43,553 bases of DNA from positions 1-43,553 of the forward strand of contig CASEOD010000150.1 of the NCBI GenBank assembly GCA_949289445.1, given 5' to 3'. Within the stretch, counting starts at the first letter, position 1. Each line of letters starts with the position of its first letter. The notes beneath the pieces were generated by a model. It did no database searches. It had not been told where the DNA came from and worked only from the letters and a program-made list of their open reading frames with translations. The translations under genes were made by a program, and so were the position numbers. Source of the stretch: an uncultured Eubacteriales bacterium (GTDB lineage: Bacteria > Bacillota > Clostridia > Peptostreptococcales > Anaerovoracaceae). This document shows positions 34,756 to 43,420 of the stretch, in pieces.

Positions 34756-34945
34756 CAGGTATTTCGTATTTTTTTATGTATTTTTCGTGAAAATCAGACA
34801 TAAAAAAAACATAATGCGGAAAAAGTTCAGCAGAGCGGAGAAATCCCATTCTGCAGCTGACGACAGTCAGTTTCGGAATCCGTTTTATTCCGTAATGCGG
34901 GACAGATATACAAGATACCCGAAAAACATATTTTTATTCACGTAA

Positions 34946-34997
34946 AGAGGGAGTGCCGCAAAATTATCAAAATAGATAATTTTGCGGCACTCCCTCT
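34946..34997. terminator. Perfect 23-bp hairpin after the SPFH gene
   Basis: Arms 34946-34968 and 34975-34997 are exact complements with a 6-nt loop (AAAATA). On the minus strand CTCTTTACG follows, a poor U-tract. It probably ends the exporter-nfeD-SPFH transcript 42 bases after the stop, but the long perfect stem is unusual for a simple terminator. The rest of the gap, 34756-34945, shows only a small CGGAAT/ATTCCG hairpin and no gene. Confidence 0.65.
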
Positions 34998-35039
34998 ATC
35001 AACTTATTGTTTCGTTCTTTCGAACAACGCGCATTAAAG

Positions 35040-35975
35040 CTAGTCTTCCTTTACCAGTTCCCTGAGAGATGTGGCAAGTCCTGCAAGACCAGAAATCTCT
35101 GACGGAATGATAATCTTGGTAGCCTGTCCGTCAGCGGCTTTTTCAAAGGAACTGAGACTCTTGAGAGCGATAACTTCCTTATTGGGTTCTGACTCTACCA
35201 GCATACGGATACCGTCTGCCGTAGCCTGCTGTACCATTCTGATGGCTTCTGCCTGACCTTCCGCTTCGCGGATTGCGGCTTCCTTCTTTGCCTCAGCCTC
35301 CAGAATCTTGGATTCCTTGTTGGCTTCCGCTTCCAGAATCACAGCTTCTTTTTTACCTTCTGCGATAAGAACTGCGGATTTCTTTTCACCTTCTGCCCGC
35401 AGAATAGCCTCTCTTCTTTCACGCTCTGCGCGCATCTGTTTTTCCATAGCCATCTGAATATCTTCAGGAGGTGTGATATTTTTCACCTCCACACGATTGA
35501 TCTTGATGCCCCATGGGTCGGTGGCCTCGTCAAGAACCAGTCTGATTTTGGTGTTGATATGCTCACGGCTTGTCAGGGTGCCGTCCAGTTCCAGCTCACC
35601 GATAATGTTTCTGAGCGTGGTAGCCGTCAGATTTTCGATAGCGTCCATAGGGCTTTCCACACCATAAGTATACAGCTTCGGATCGGTAATCTGAAAATAT
35701 ACGACAGTATCAATCTCCATGGTTACGTTATCCTTTGTAATAACCGGCTGCGGCGGAAAATCGATCACCTTCTCTTTCAGTGATACTTTTCTGGAAATCT
35801 TGTCAATGAGAGGAATCTTGAAATGCAGGCCAACCTGCCAGGTCCCCTTATATGCGCCCAGCCGTTCGATTACATAGGCCTTGGCCTGCGGCACAATTCT
35901 GATATTGGTTACGATTAAGCCGATAATAACAATGATTACTATGGCTATGATGATAAAGCTGATGATGTTGTCCAT
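35040..35975 (-). CDS. SPFH/band 7 membrane protein (stomatin-like)
   Basis: 311 residues. One N-terminal transmembrane helix (about 4-24), the band 7 domain (about 25-185; VPQAKAYVIERLGAYKGTW and GELELDGTLTSREHIN are typical), then a coiled coil with repeated AEAxKE units (about 190-255) and a short hydrophobic tail. Such proteins oligomerise into membrane microdomain scaffolds. It follows nfeD by 14 bases, the standard NfeD-SPFH pairing in which NfeD's OB-fold works with the stomatin oligomer. Confidence 0.92.
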   Translation of the reverse strand: MDNIISFIIIAIVIIVIIGLIVTNIRIVPQAKAYVIERLGAYKGTWQVGLHFKIPLIDKISRKVSLKEKVIDFPPQPVITKDNVTMEIDTVVYFQITDPKLYTYGVESPMDAIENLTATTLRNIIGELELDGTLTSREHINTKIRLVLDEATDPWGIKINRVEVKNITPPEDIQMAMEKQMRAERERREAILRAEGEKKSAVLIAEGKKEAVILEAEANKESKILEAEAKKEAAIREAEGQAEAIRMVQQATADGIRMLVESEPNKEVIALKSLSSFEKAADGQATKIIIPSEISGLAGLATSLRELVKED

Positions 35976-35989
35976 ATTATAATAACCTC

Positions 35990-36466
35990 CTAACTCTTCA
36001 GAGGACGCACGATGGCTCTGACGCCCTCAATCCCAACAACTTCTACTTCCGTTCCTTCTGCAATCATCTCTTCGCCGTCGACACAGACCGCAGTCCAGTC
36101 CTGTCCGCCGATTCTGACGATGCCCGGTTCAAAAGGCCTGATTGAGGCCTTGACCACAGCCTCTTTTCCAATCAGGGCATCCACATTGGTTTTCTCTGTC
36201 CCCGTGCGCAGCTTTTTCACAAAAAGCTTTCTCGTAAACAGAAGAAAAACAACTGATACCACAAAAAACAGCACGATCTGCACTCCGACGGCTGCACCCA
36301 GAAGGGTAGCGACAAGCGCGACGGCAGAACCGGCCGCAAACCAGATGGTCGTAAGACCCATGGTCAGACCTTCGATTATCACAAAGACAATCACTGCCGC
36401 CAGCCAGAATACAGACATGCTGACAGTCAACCCGAAAAATGACAAATCCCTTACCTCCTTTTTCAC
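35990..36466 (-). CDS. NfeD family protein, short form
   Basis: 158 residues: two to three transmembrane segments (about 15-80), then an OB-fold domain (about 90-155; LIGKEAVVKASIRPFEPGIV, then GTEVEVVGIEGVRAIV). There is no ClpP-like serine protease domain, so it is the short NfeD1b type. It is paired with the downstream SPFH gene and follows the small exporter gene by 25 bases. Confidence 0.88.
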   Translation of the reverse strand: MKKEVRDLSFFGLTVSMSVFWLAAVIVFVIIEGLTMGLTTIWFAAGSAVALVATLLGAAVGVQIVLFFVVSVVFLLFTRKLFVKKLRTGTEKTNVDALIGKEAVVKASIRPFEPGIVRIGGQDWTAVCVDGEEMIAEGTEVEVVGIEGVRAIVRPLKS

Positions 36467-36491
36467 TAAAACCGCTGTTAGCCTTTTATCT

Positions 36492-36965
36492 TTAAATCAG
36501 CATACTGGCTCCGTATGTGATATAAGATACGATAATTCCTGCAATAACGACACCGATGAAAACTGCCGGCAGCGCCCGTTTCAGCCTCATGTTCAGCATA
36601 GCGGCAACCAGTGCGCCGGTCCAGGCGCCGGTTCCCGGCAGCGGTATTGCCACCAGAATAACCAGTCCCCACCACTCATATTTATCGATGAGAGCCGACT
36701 GTTTCTCCGCTTTGGCTTCAAAACGCCGCACAAGTCTGTCCAGCTTTTCGCTCTTTACCCGCATCCAGTCGAAAACTTTGCGTACGAACAGGATGATCAC
36801 CGGAACGGGAATCATATTTCCTATGATGGCCATAGCCAGAGCCTCCGGTACGGAAAGTCCGGCCGCAACGCCTGCGGGAATTGCTCCACGCAGCTCAATC
36901 ACAGGCACCATGGCAATCAGAGCCGTCATCATTAAGTTGCCGATATGTGTTCCCCAAAATAACAT
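36492..36965 (-). CDS. Small multi-drug export family membrane protein (COG2426)
   Basis: 157 residues with four or more hydrophobic segments. Matches the family named small multi-drug export protein: MVPVIELRGAIPAG near the N-terminus and LVAIPLPGTGAWTGALVA near residue 110, the two conserved Pro/Gly-rich re-entrant motifs. The name is historical; these proteins resemble DedA-like membrane proteins and drug export is not established. It has its own promoter and appears to head the unit with nfeD and the SPFH gene. Confidence 0.82.
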   Translation of the reverse strand: MLFWGTHIGNLMMTALIAMVPVIELRGAIPAGVAAGLSVPEALAMAIIGNMIPVPVIILFVRKVFDWMRVKSEKLDRLVRRFEAKAEKQSALIDKYEWWGLVILVAIPLPGTGAWTGALVAAMLNMRLKRALPAVFIGVVIAGIIVSYITYGASMLI

Positions 36966-36997
36966 CTTTTAATATCCCATCTCTTTTTATTTATCCT

Positions 36998-37026
36998 ATT
37001 ATAACTTAATCTTTGACTAATGTAAA
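36998..37026 (-). promoter_or_regulatory. Promoter of the exporter-nfeD-SPFH unit
   Basis: On the minus strand TTTACA (37026-37021), 17 bases, TATAAT (37003-36998), 32 bases before the first start codon. Confidence 0.8.
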
Positions 37027-37070
37027 TAGTCTGAAATCACTTCCTGTAATTCCCGCTTTTCTCATATGCA

Positions 37071-37105
37071 CAAAACCCCAAAAAGACAGACTTTTCGGGG
37101 TTTTG
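37071..37105 (-). terminator. Intrinsic terminator after potD
   Basis: On the minus strand CAAAACCCC pairs with GGGGTTTTG (37105-37097 with 37079-37071), extended by inner A/T pairs. The U-rich part lies in the 3' arm. 28 bases after the potD stop. Confidence 0.8.
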
Positions 37106-37133
37106 AATCAAAAGGCATCATAGAGGGGAATTC

Positions 37134-38198
37134 TTAGCCTTTAAATTTCTTCCAGTATTTCGTATACAGATCATCACCGTCGGTTCCCAGATTTTTCAAA
37201 GTCTCACACTTATCCAGTACAGATTCTTCAGGGAACAGCACCTTCATCTTGTCTGCGTCATCCTTGACGCTGTCGATAACTGCCTTGTTTGGAATGGAAT
37301 AGGTCAGATACTCATAGTTGGTCATTGCCACATCCTGATCCAGCATAAAGTTGATCCATTTTTCAGCATTTTCCTTGTTGTTTGCTGCTGCAGGAATCGC
37401 CCAGCAGTCAGTAAACTCCTCGCTGCCTTCCTCAGGAATGACAAACTCCAGATTCGGCATGGTGTCTTTGCAGTAAAGCACTTCACCGTTCCATACTACA
37501 GCAATGTTTGCAGATTCACCCAGCAGCGCATCGCGGGCAGAATCATTGGCATATTTGTAAACCAGCGGTTTCTGCTCAATTAAATAATCCGAAGCAGTCT
37601 GCAGTTCTGATTCCGTTACCGTATTCAGAGAATATCCCTTTGCTTTTAAGGCAATGGCCATGGTATCTCTCATGCTGTCAGGCATCACAATCTGTTCTTT
37701 ATACTGCTCATCCCAGAGATCATTCCAGGATGTGATGGAACCTTTTTTGATTTTCTCTGTATTGTACAGAATCCCCATGGTTCCCCAGGTATGCGGAACG
37801 CTGTATTTATTGCCGGGATCAAAGGTTTCGGAAATTGCAAGATACTTTTCATCCAGATTCTCCAGGTTCGGAATATTGTCATAGTTGATTTCCGCCAGCA
37901 GATCTTCTGATATGAGTTTTTCAATCATGTAATCAGATGCACAGATTACATCGTATTCAACGGAGTTGTTCTTGATTACGGGATACATTTCCTCGTTGGT
38001 GTCAAAGTTGTCCATTACAACTTTAATACCTGTTTCAGCTTCAAACTCATCAATAAGGGCAGGGTCGATGTAGTCGCCAAAAGAATAGATGCGGACTTCA
38101 CCGCTTCCTTCCTCACCTCCGCCTCCGCAGGAAGCAAGCACTCCTGCAGTGCAGAGCACCATCATCAGGGTCAAAAGCAAAACAATCTTTTTTTTCAT
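37134..38198 (-). CDS. potD: Spermidine/putrescine ABC transporter substrate-binding lipoprotein
   Basis: 354 residues. Lipoprotein signal with lipobox LASC (Cys24) followed by a Gly-rich spacer, then a class of periplasmic-binding fold typical of PotD/PotF: VRIYSFGDYIDPALIDEFE, VPHTWGTMGILYNTEKI, SITSWNDLWD and NIAVVWNGEVLY. It would sit on the outer face of the membrane and pass polyamine to PotBC. It overlaps potC by 4 bases and is last in the xre-potABCD operon. Confidence 0.93.
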   Translation of the reverse strand: MKKKIVLLLTLMMVLCTAGVLASCGGGGEEGSGEVRIYSFGDYIDPALIDEFEAETGIKVVMDNFDTNEEMYPVIKNNSVEYDVICASDYMIEKLISEDLLAEINYDNIPNLENLDEKYLAISETFDPGNKYSVPHTWGTMGILYNTEKIKKGSITSWNDLWDEQYKEQIVMPDSMRDTMAIALKAKGYSLNTVTESELQTASDYLIEQKPLVYKYANDSARDALLGESANIAVVWNGEVLYCKDTMPNLEFVIPEEGSEEFTDCWAIPAAANNKENAEKWINFMLDQDVAMTNYEYLTYSIPNKAVIDSVKDDADKMKVLFPEESVLDKCETLKNLGTDGDDLYTKYWKKFKG

Positions 38199-38971
38199 TC
38201 TTTCTTTTCTCCTTTACTTGAAATCAGATTTGAAATCGTCAATATCACCAGTGCGGTGACAAAGATAACGGTAGAAAGTGCAAAGAGGGTCGGCCGGATT
38301 CCCACCTTCACCTGACTGTAAATCAGAGTGGAGATAGTATTGATGCCTGCGCCTCTCGTAAAGTGAGTGATGACAAAGTCATCCACCGACATGGTGAAAG
38401 CCAGCAGAAAGCCGCTGACAATACCCGGTCGAATATCCGGTAGCACCACCTTGTAAAATGCATAAAAAGGTGTTGCGCCCAGATCCAGCGCCGCCTCATA
38501 GATATTTCCCGACAGCTGCCTGAACTTGGGCATCACCGATAAAATAACATACGGTATGCAGATGGTGATATGAGAAAGCAGAACTGTTCCCCAGCTCAGA
38601 GAAATGCCGAAAGCGATAAACGTCATCATCAGAGAAATACCGATGACAATATCCGCATTGAGCAGAGGAATGTTGTTCAGACCCATGATCACAGTTTCAC
38701 TTCTTTTTTTCATGGCCAGGATTCCCACGCAGGCCGCGGTACCGATGACTGTGGCAATGGCAGCCGCCGCAACGGCAATGGTAAAGGTGTTCCAGATCGC
38801 TTCCACAATCATACTGTTGGACAGCATTTCCTGATACCATTTAAGCGTAAATCCTGTCCAAACAGACATAGACTTGTTATCATTGAAGGAAAACACCATC
38901 AGGATAAAAATGGGCAGGTACAGGAACAGCAAAATGAGTATCAGGTAAAGACCCTTGATAAATTTTTTCAT
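38195..38971 (-). CDS. potC: Spermidine/putrescine ABC transporter permease PotC
   Basis: 258 residues with about six transmembrane segments. The EAA loop that contacts PotA is visible (IYEAALDLGATPFYAFYKVV) about 100 residues before the C-terminus. N-terminal FNDNKSMSVWTGFTLKWY is typical of PotC. Overlaps potB and potD by 4 bases each. Confidence 0.93.
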   Translation of the reverse strand: MKKFIKGLYLILILLFLYLPIFILMVFSFNDNKSMSVWTGFTLKWYQEMLSNSMIVEAIWNTFTIAVAAAAIATVIGTAACVGILAMKKRSETVIMGLNNIPLLNADIVIGISLMMTFIAFGISLSWGTVLLSHITICIPYVILSVMPKFRQLSGNIYEAALDLGATPFYAFYKVVLPDIRPGIVSGFLLAFTMSVDDFVITHFTRGAGINTISTLIYSQVKVGIRPTLFALSTVIFVTALVILTISNLISSKGEKKE

Positions 38972-39780
38972 ATCAGCGTTCCCTCCCCGTTCTTGTCAAG
39001 CTTTGAAAGGGCAGCCATGCTCAGAACGATGAAAACCATCATAATCAGCGACAGGCCGGAACCCAGATTCCAGTTGGAGCTTGTCGTGAACTCCTGCTCG
39101 ATAATATTTCCGATCAGATAGATCTTTCCGCCTCCCAGCATATTGGAAATGACAAAGGTGGTCAGAGACGGTACAAACACCATGGTGACACCGCTGGCAA
39201 TGCCGGGAATGCTGAGAGGAAGCAGGATGTCTGTCAGCACTTTACGCTTTCCGGCGCCCAGATCATAGGCCGCCTCAATGATACTGTCATCTATTTTCAT
39301 CAGTGTATTGTAAATCGGCAGCACCATAAACGGCAGGAAGTCATAAACCATACCTAAGATAATGGCTGCCGGCGTGTTGATAATTTCCAGGGCGGGCAGG
39401 TGAAGGAACTGCAGCAGAGAGTTGATCAGACCTCCCTTTTCCAGAATTACCTGCCAGGCCATGGTCCGAAGCAGAAAGTTCATCCACATCGGCAGAATAA
39501 AGATAAACACCATAAAACCCTTCTGTCCCAGTCTGCTTCCCTTCAGAATCAAAGCCAGCGGAAAAGCCAGCAGAAAGCAGATCAACGTACTTGCAACCGA
39601 CAGAATCAGAGACAGCCACAGAGCCTTTGCATGTTCAGCACTCAGGATAGCGGTAATATTGTCAAAAGTGAAAACGCCGCTGCGATCCGTAAATCCGTAG
39701 AACATGATAACTGCCAGAGGAATGATGGTGCCGCAGGCAATCCACAGCAGAAACGGATAGGCAAAAAATCTCCTAGACAT
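38968..39780 (-). CDS. potB: Spermidine/putrescine ABC transporter permease PotB
   Basis: 270 residues with about six transmembrane segments. EAA loop IIEAAYDLGAGKRKVLTDIL, preceded by FLPFMVLPIYNTLMKID as in PotB. Overlaps potA by 8 bases and potC by 4, so the transporter genes are translated in series. Confidence 0.93.
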   Translation of the reverse strand: MSRRFFAYPFLLWIACGTIIPLAVIMFYGFTDRSGVFTFDNITAILSAEHAKALWLSLILSVASTLICFLLAFPLALILKGSRLGQKGFMVFIFILPMWMNFLLRTMAWQVILEKGGLINSLLQFLHLPALEIINTPAAIILGMVYDFLPFMVLPIYNTLMKIDDSIIEAAYDLGAGKRKVLTDILLPLSIPGIASGVTMVFVPSLTTFVISNMLGGGKIYLIGNIIEQEFTTSSNWNLGSGLSLIMMVFIVLSMAALSKLDKNGEGTLI

Positions 39781-40846
39781 CGATTTCTATCGCCTCCTCC
39801 TCCTTTGACTGCGGTTTATGCATAATCTGAATATTCTCAGGAATTACATCCAGACTCACCCGGGTTCCCACAGGATAGCTGGTGGTGTTCTGCGCCAGCC
39901 AGGTATAGCCGCCAGCTTCGATTTCCATCTCGTAATGAACACCGATAAACACATTGTGTGTCACCTGCCCCTCAATCCGGTTTTCACCCGGCTTTCCGAT
40001 GAGCAGATCTTCCGGTCGGATGACCACATCCACAGGCTTATTCCTTCCAAAGCCTGCGTCAATGCAAGGAAAGACGGTATCGCAGATTCTCACCCGATAG
40101 TCTTCCAGCATCACCCCGTCAATGATGTTGCTATCACCGATAAAGTCGGCAACAAAAGCATTCTCAGGCTCGTTGTAGATTTCTTCCGGAGTACCCATCT
40201 GCTGAATGTAACCGCCGTTCATGACTACAACTTTGTCACTCATGGTCAGCGCCTCTTCCTGATCGTGGGTAACATAAATAAAAGTAATTCCCAGTTCATT
40301 CTTCAGACGAATCAGCTCATACTGCATGTCCTGTCTCAGTTTCAGATCCAGGGCTCCGAGAGGCTCATCAAGCAGAAGCACCTTCGGCTCGTTGACGATA
40401 GCCCTTGCCATGGCGATTCTCTGCTGCTGGCCGCCGGATAACTGGTTGATCTTCCGCTTTTCATAGCCGTCCAGATTGACGAGCTTCAGGGCATATTTTA
40501 CCTTATCCTTAATATAGTTCTCGCTTTTTCCGCTGATTTTCAGACCGAAAGCGATATTCTGCTCTACGTTCATATGAGGAAACAGAGCGTATTTCTGAAA
40601 AACAGTATTCAGATGGCGCTGATTTGGGGGCACGTTGGTGATGTCCTTCCCCTCAAAAAACACCTGTCCCTGATCAGGCGTTTCAAAACCGCCGACAATG
40701 CGAAGGGTCGTGGTTTTTCCACAGCCTGACGGACCGAGCAGGGTGATAAACTCGTTCTCGTTGACCGTCAGATTAAAATCGTCCAATACCTGCGTATCCT
40801 CGAAAGATTTATAGATATGTCTCAATTCGATGAGTGATTCTGCCAT
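39773..40846 (-). CDS. potA: Spermidine/putrescine ABC transporter ATPase PotA
   Basis: 357 residues. Walker A LLGPSGCGKTT, signature LSGGQQQRIAMARA, Walker B VLLLDEPLGALD, H-loop VTHDQEEAL, and a C-terminal TOBE-like regulatory domain (about 280-345). Energises polyamine uptake with PotBCD. It follows the XRE-cupin regulator by 36 bases. Confidence 0.95.
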   Translation of the reverse strand: MAESLIELRHIYKSFEDTQVLDDFNLTVNENEFITLLGPSGCGKTTTLRIVGGFETPDQGQVFFEGKDITNVPPNQRHLNTVFQKYALFPHMNVEQNIAFGLKISGKSENYIKDKVKYALKLVNLDGYEKRKINQLSGGQQQRIAMARAIVNEPKVLLLDEPLGALDLKLRQDMQYELIRLKNELGITFIYVTHDQEEALTMSDKVVVMNGGYIQQMGTPEEIYNEPENAFVADFIGDSNIIDGVMLEDYRVRICDTVFPCIDAGFGRNKPVDVVIRPEDLLIGKPGENRIEGQVTHNVFIGVHYEMEIEAGGYTWLAQNTTSYPVGTRVSLDVIPENIQIMHKPQSKEEEAIEIDV

Positions 40847-40882
40847 TTTGCATCCTTTCCAAAATTATCGATGAATTATCTG

Positions 40883-41416
40883 CTAAAAACTCGGAGGCGA
40901 ACTTACCCAGATAAGCTCCGCTCCGGTGTCCGATGTAACGTAATGCATCTTTGCAGGAATATAGTAGAATGAATCTCCCGCCTCAGCGTGATACTTTTTC
41001 TTGCCGATATGAATGGTGATTTCTCCCGAAAGAACAAATCCGAATTCTTCTCCTTCATGAGGATTATCCGGATAAGTCTGTCCTCCCGCCTGCAGCGTCA
41101 GCCTGATGGGCTCCATAATATTCTTCTGGGCACTGGGAATAATCCATTCTATCTTATTTTTCAGTTCATCGTCTTCTTTTTCAAAATAGTCCTCAGCTGT
41201 AAAAACCACCTGTTCCTCACTGTCCTCTGCAAAAAACTCTGCCACCGAGACCCCCAGACACTGAAGAATGTCTGATAAAGTCGCGATGGACGGCGAGGTC
41301 AGATCCCGCTCAAGCTGAGAAATAAAGCCCTTGGACAATTCTGCCCTGTCCGCAAGTTCCTCCTGCGTCAGGCCGTTGAAAATGCGGAGCGCTTTTATCT
41401 TGGGACCGATTTCCAT
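40883..41416 (-). CDS. XRE-family regulator with cupin domain (PuuR-like)
   Basis: 177 residues from the ATG at 41416, with GAGGG 7 bases upstream; the frame is open to 41491 but that extension lacks a binding site. N-terminal helix-turn-helix (LTQEELADRAELSKGFISQLERD) and C-terminal cupin (about 110-175; HEGEEFGFVLSGEITIHIG, AGDSFYYIP). This architecture is common for regulators of polyamine genes, and the gene heads the potABCD operon. I infer that the cupin senses a polyamine and that the protein represses its own operon, possibly through the dyad at 41470-41486. Confidence 0.9.
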   Translation of the reverse strand: MEIGPKIKALRIFNGLTQEELADRAELSKGFISQLERDLTSPSIATLSDILQCLGVSVAEFFAEDSEEQVVFTAEDYFEKEDDELKNKIEWIIPSAQKNIMEPIRLTLQAGGQTYPDNPHEGEEFGFVLSGEITIHIGKKKYHAEAGDSFYYIPAKMHYVTSDTGAELIWVSSPPSF

Positions 41417-41469
41417 TCTTTTACCCTCTTTCCGTTGTGCCTGACAGACACAAAGATTGTAAACCGCAT

Positions 41470-41486
41470 GTTTAGTATTTATAAAC
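41470..41486. promoter_or_regulatory. Candidate operator of the xre-potABCD operon
   Basis: GTTTA and TAAAC half-sites separated by 7 bases, lying between the promoter and the regulator's start codon. A further GTTTA (minus strand, 41464-41460) follows downstream. Suited to autoregulation by the XRE protein; only the position and symmetry support it. Confidence 0.35.
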
Positions 41487-41500
41487 TGCAACGCAAATAT

Positions 41501-41528
41501 ATTATACCTGTTTTTTATATGATGTCAA
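41501..41528 (-). promoter_or_regulatory. Promoter of xre-potABCD
   Basis: On the minus strand TTGACA (41528-41523), 16 bases, TATAAT (41506-41501): both hexamers are exact consensus. Confidence 0.9.
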
Positions 41529-41608
41529 TAGCATCTCCCATCTATTTCAAAAAAGATGCAGAATATAATCAAAATCTGTTATTTTTGACCGATGCCGGCA
41601 TTAACTGC

Positions 41609-41651
41609 AAAAAAATAGACAACCTGACTATTCCTAATCTGCTGCCTATTT
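41609..41651 (-). terminator. Intrinsic terminator after the carD-like gene
   Basis: On the minus strand an 11-bp stem with two G-U pairs (41651-41641 with 41623-41613), 17-nt loop, followed by TTTTG and preceded in the stem by TTT. 13 bases after the stop. Confidence 0.65.
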
Positions 41652-41663
41652 GCCTGCGAGTAT

Positions 41664-42170
41664 TTATTTTTCTGATTCTTCAAGGGATTTTCTGATATAA
41701 GCCTGTACGTCTTCTCTGGAGATGTTGAGTGCTGCTGCAAATTCTCCGAATAAAAGGTCCTCGGCCCGCTTCATAAACTTTTTGTCTATCTGTCCAAGAT
41801 GACGGTTCTGAGCAAGGGCATCCATCTTTTTCATGTAGATAGACTTGGTAAGTTTCAGAAGTTCCAGACATTTGTGGGTGTCAATCACGGACTGATAATG
41901 TTTCGTAAGCTGCTGCATACTGCTGTTCTTATAGATTTCCGTGTGAATCTCAGGGATATCTCTAATCAGCTGTCTGGCTTCCTCTTCTGAGATCACCGGT
42001 CGCATAAATACTTTATCATTATCCACCGGTGCGTAGATCAGCCCGCTCTGATACAGAGGTTCCAACACATAATACAACTTGTCCTCATTGCCAAATGTCT
42101 GAGTTGTAATATCGGAAACCTTGCAGACCCCGGTGCTTCCATACATTATTAAATCGTCGATTTCGTACAT
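41664..42170 (-). CDS. CarD/CdnL-family RNA polymerase-binding regulator
   Basis: 168 residues. N-terminal Tudor-like RNA-polymerase-interaction domain (about 1-60; MYGSTGVCKVSDI, YYVLEPLY, IYAPVD) and a helical C-terminal DNA-binding domain ending KSLEESEK. The family stabilises open promoter complexes, often at rRNA and other growth genes. It stands alone with its own promoter and terminator. AGGAG is 12 bases upstream of the ATG, a long spacing. Confidence 0.9.
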   Translation of the reverse strand: MYEIDDLIMYGSTGVCKVSDITTQTFGNEDKLYYVLEPLYQSGLIYAPVDNDKVFMRPVISEEEARQLIRDIPEIHTEIYKNSSMQQLTKHYQSVIDTHKCLELLKLTKSIYMKKMDALAQNRHLGQIDKKFMKRAEDLLFGEFAAALNISREDVQAYIRKSLEESEK

Positions 42171-42221
42171 TTCGGCTCACATCTCCTTTCTAAATACTGA
42201 CTGTTTCCTGCTATATTAAAT

Positions 42222-42230
42222 ATTATACCA
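42222..42230 (-). promoter_or_regulatory. Extended -10 promoter of the carD-like gene
   Basis: On the minus strand TGGTATAAT (42230-42222), an extended -10 element with no clear -35 box; the upstream region is A/T-rich. About 52 bases before the start codon. The stretch 42231-42379 shows no other feature. Confidence 0.6.
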
Positions 42231-42379
42231 CGTTTTTCACAAAAAATGTAATTTTTTTGTATACAATTTTTCAAAAAAATACAACCGGCAAGCCGTCTTT
42301 TATAGCAGCGACAACGAAGCAGGAGCGGAAATAATGTCCGCAGACTTCCGAATCTTCCGGCCATTGGAGACAGATACCG

Positions 42380-42424
42380 AAAAAAAGACTGTGTACCCGT
42401 CAATCCTTGCAGATACACAGTCTT
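42380..42424 (-). terminator. Intrinsic terminator after the CobW-like gene
   Basis: On the minus strand an 11-bp perfect stem (42424-42414 with 42395-42385), 18-nt loop, then TTTTT (42384-42380). 41 bases after the stop. Confidence 0.88.
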
Positions 42425-42465
42425 CTATTCTTGCAGTCAAAAAATCTTTTTCTTCATTCTGTTCA

Positions 42466-43407
42466 TCAGAACTGCGCCACTTCCGGATCTGCTTCTTCTG
42501 CCTCGATCACTTCCGTGCAGTACAATACAGGTCCCACTTCTCCATAGGTTTCGTCAAATTCCACCTTAACTCTGGCCGTAACCGTCACCCAGCCGCCGTG
42601 TTCCAAAAGCCCCGCAGCATTATCCCATCTGCAGACCAGTCCGGCAAACTGGATATCTTCCACACAGCAGGTCATCACATGACGCCCAAAAACAAATTTA
42701 TCGTCAGGCATACCACCGCCAAGTACACTGCGGCCTTTCACCCGCAGCACTTTACCGTCATATTTGTCCTGCTCCTCATTGATGTCACGATACCATTCGG
42801 CAAAGGCATTGTCTTCAATTTCTATCAACGGAGCATCAAGGTCAAAGGGCAGAGGATCTGCAATCTGATCCATTTCCACATCATCTCTGTCGTATTCATA
42901 GAGAATCTGACTCTTACGGTTGGCCGCCCTTACGATTTTATGAAACTCCATCTTGTCAAAGCCCTTTACACATCTGTTAAAAACCACCAGCTCGGCGCTT
43001 TTCAGTTTATCGTAGACCAGCTGCCGCATGTTCTGGTTATAGGCAAGAAAGGTCTGTGCATCCGCAAAAAACATTTCCTGATAAGTGATCCATTCTTCGG
43101 GCATATTTCGATAAATAGTGTCCAGACTCCACATGCCGTTGTATTCCACAATGACACGTTCCACCCTGTGTTTCAGCTGCAGCTCCCGCAAATGCTCTTG
43201 TGTCAGTTCTTCTTCGTCTTCAACAGGTTCAATAAATACGTTGGTGCCGAAGAATTTGCTGCGGTGGTATTCCTCTTCCCCCTCTTCACAAAGCAGCAGC
43301 AGTGTTCTCTCTCCTGCGTTGAAATCAGGTCCTTCCAAAGCATCCTGAATAAATGTGGTTTTTCCGCTTTCCAAAAATCCTGTAAATAAGTATACCGGTA
43401 TTTCCAT
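42466..43407 (-). CDS. CobW-like GTPase fused to a DUF1980-type C-terminal domain
   Basis: 313 residues. Residues 1-195 are a G3E-type GTPase: P-loop GFLESGKTT (10-18) at the extreme N-terminus as in CobW, and FNRC (143-146) where NKxD is expected. The GCxCC metal site that COG0523 metal chaperones carry after the P-loop is absent, and VEYNGMW (87-93) replaces the usual ETTG. Residues 215-310 resemble the C-terminus of the DUF1980/TIGR03943 family: KFVFGRHVMTCCVEDIQFAG, then GGWVTVTARV and YCTEV. In other bacteria DUF1980 proteins pair with YraQ-type permeases and CobW-like GTPases in presumed metal handling. The AGAGG site lies 5 bases from the ATG. A role in metal handling is inference. Confidence 0.72.
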   Translation of the reverse strand: MEIPVYLFTGFLESGKTTFIQDALEGPDFNAGERTLLLLCEEGEEEYHRSKFFGTNVFIEPVEDEEELTQEHLRELQLKHRVERVIVEYNGMWSLDTIYRNMPEEWITYQEMFFADAQTFLAYNQNMRQLVYDKLKSAELVVFNRCVKGFDKMEFHKIVRAANRKSQILYEYDRDDVEMDQIADPLPFDLDAPLIEIEDNAFAEWYRDINEEQDKYDGKVLRVKGRSVLGGGMPDDKFVFGRHVMTCCVEDIQFAGLVCRWDNAAGLLEHGGWVTVTARVKVEFDETYGEVGPVLYCTEVIEAEEADPEVAQF

Positions 43408-43420
43408 AATGCCTCTTGTA

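Noticed and set aside
42334-43389. Long plus-strand open frame antisense to the CobW-like gene
   Set aside because: The minus strand encodes a P-loop protein with its own terminator; the antisense frame runs through that terminator hairpin and has no motif.
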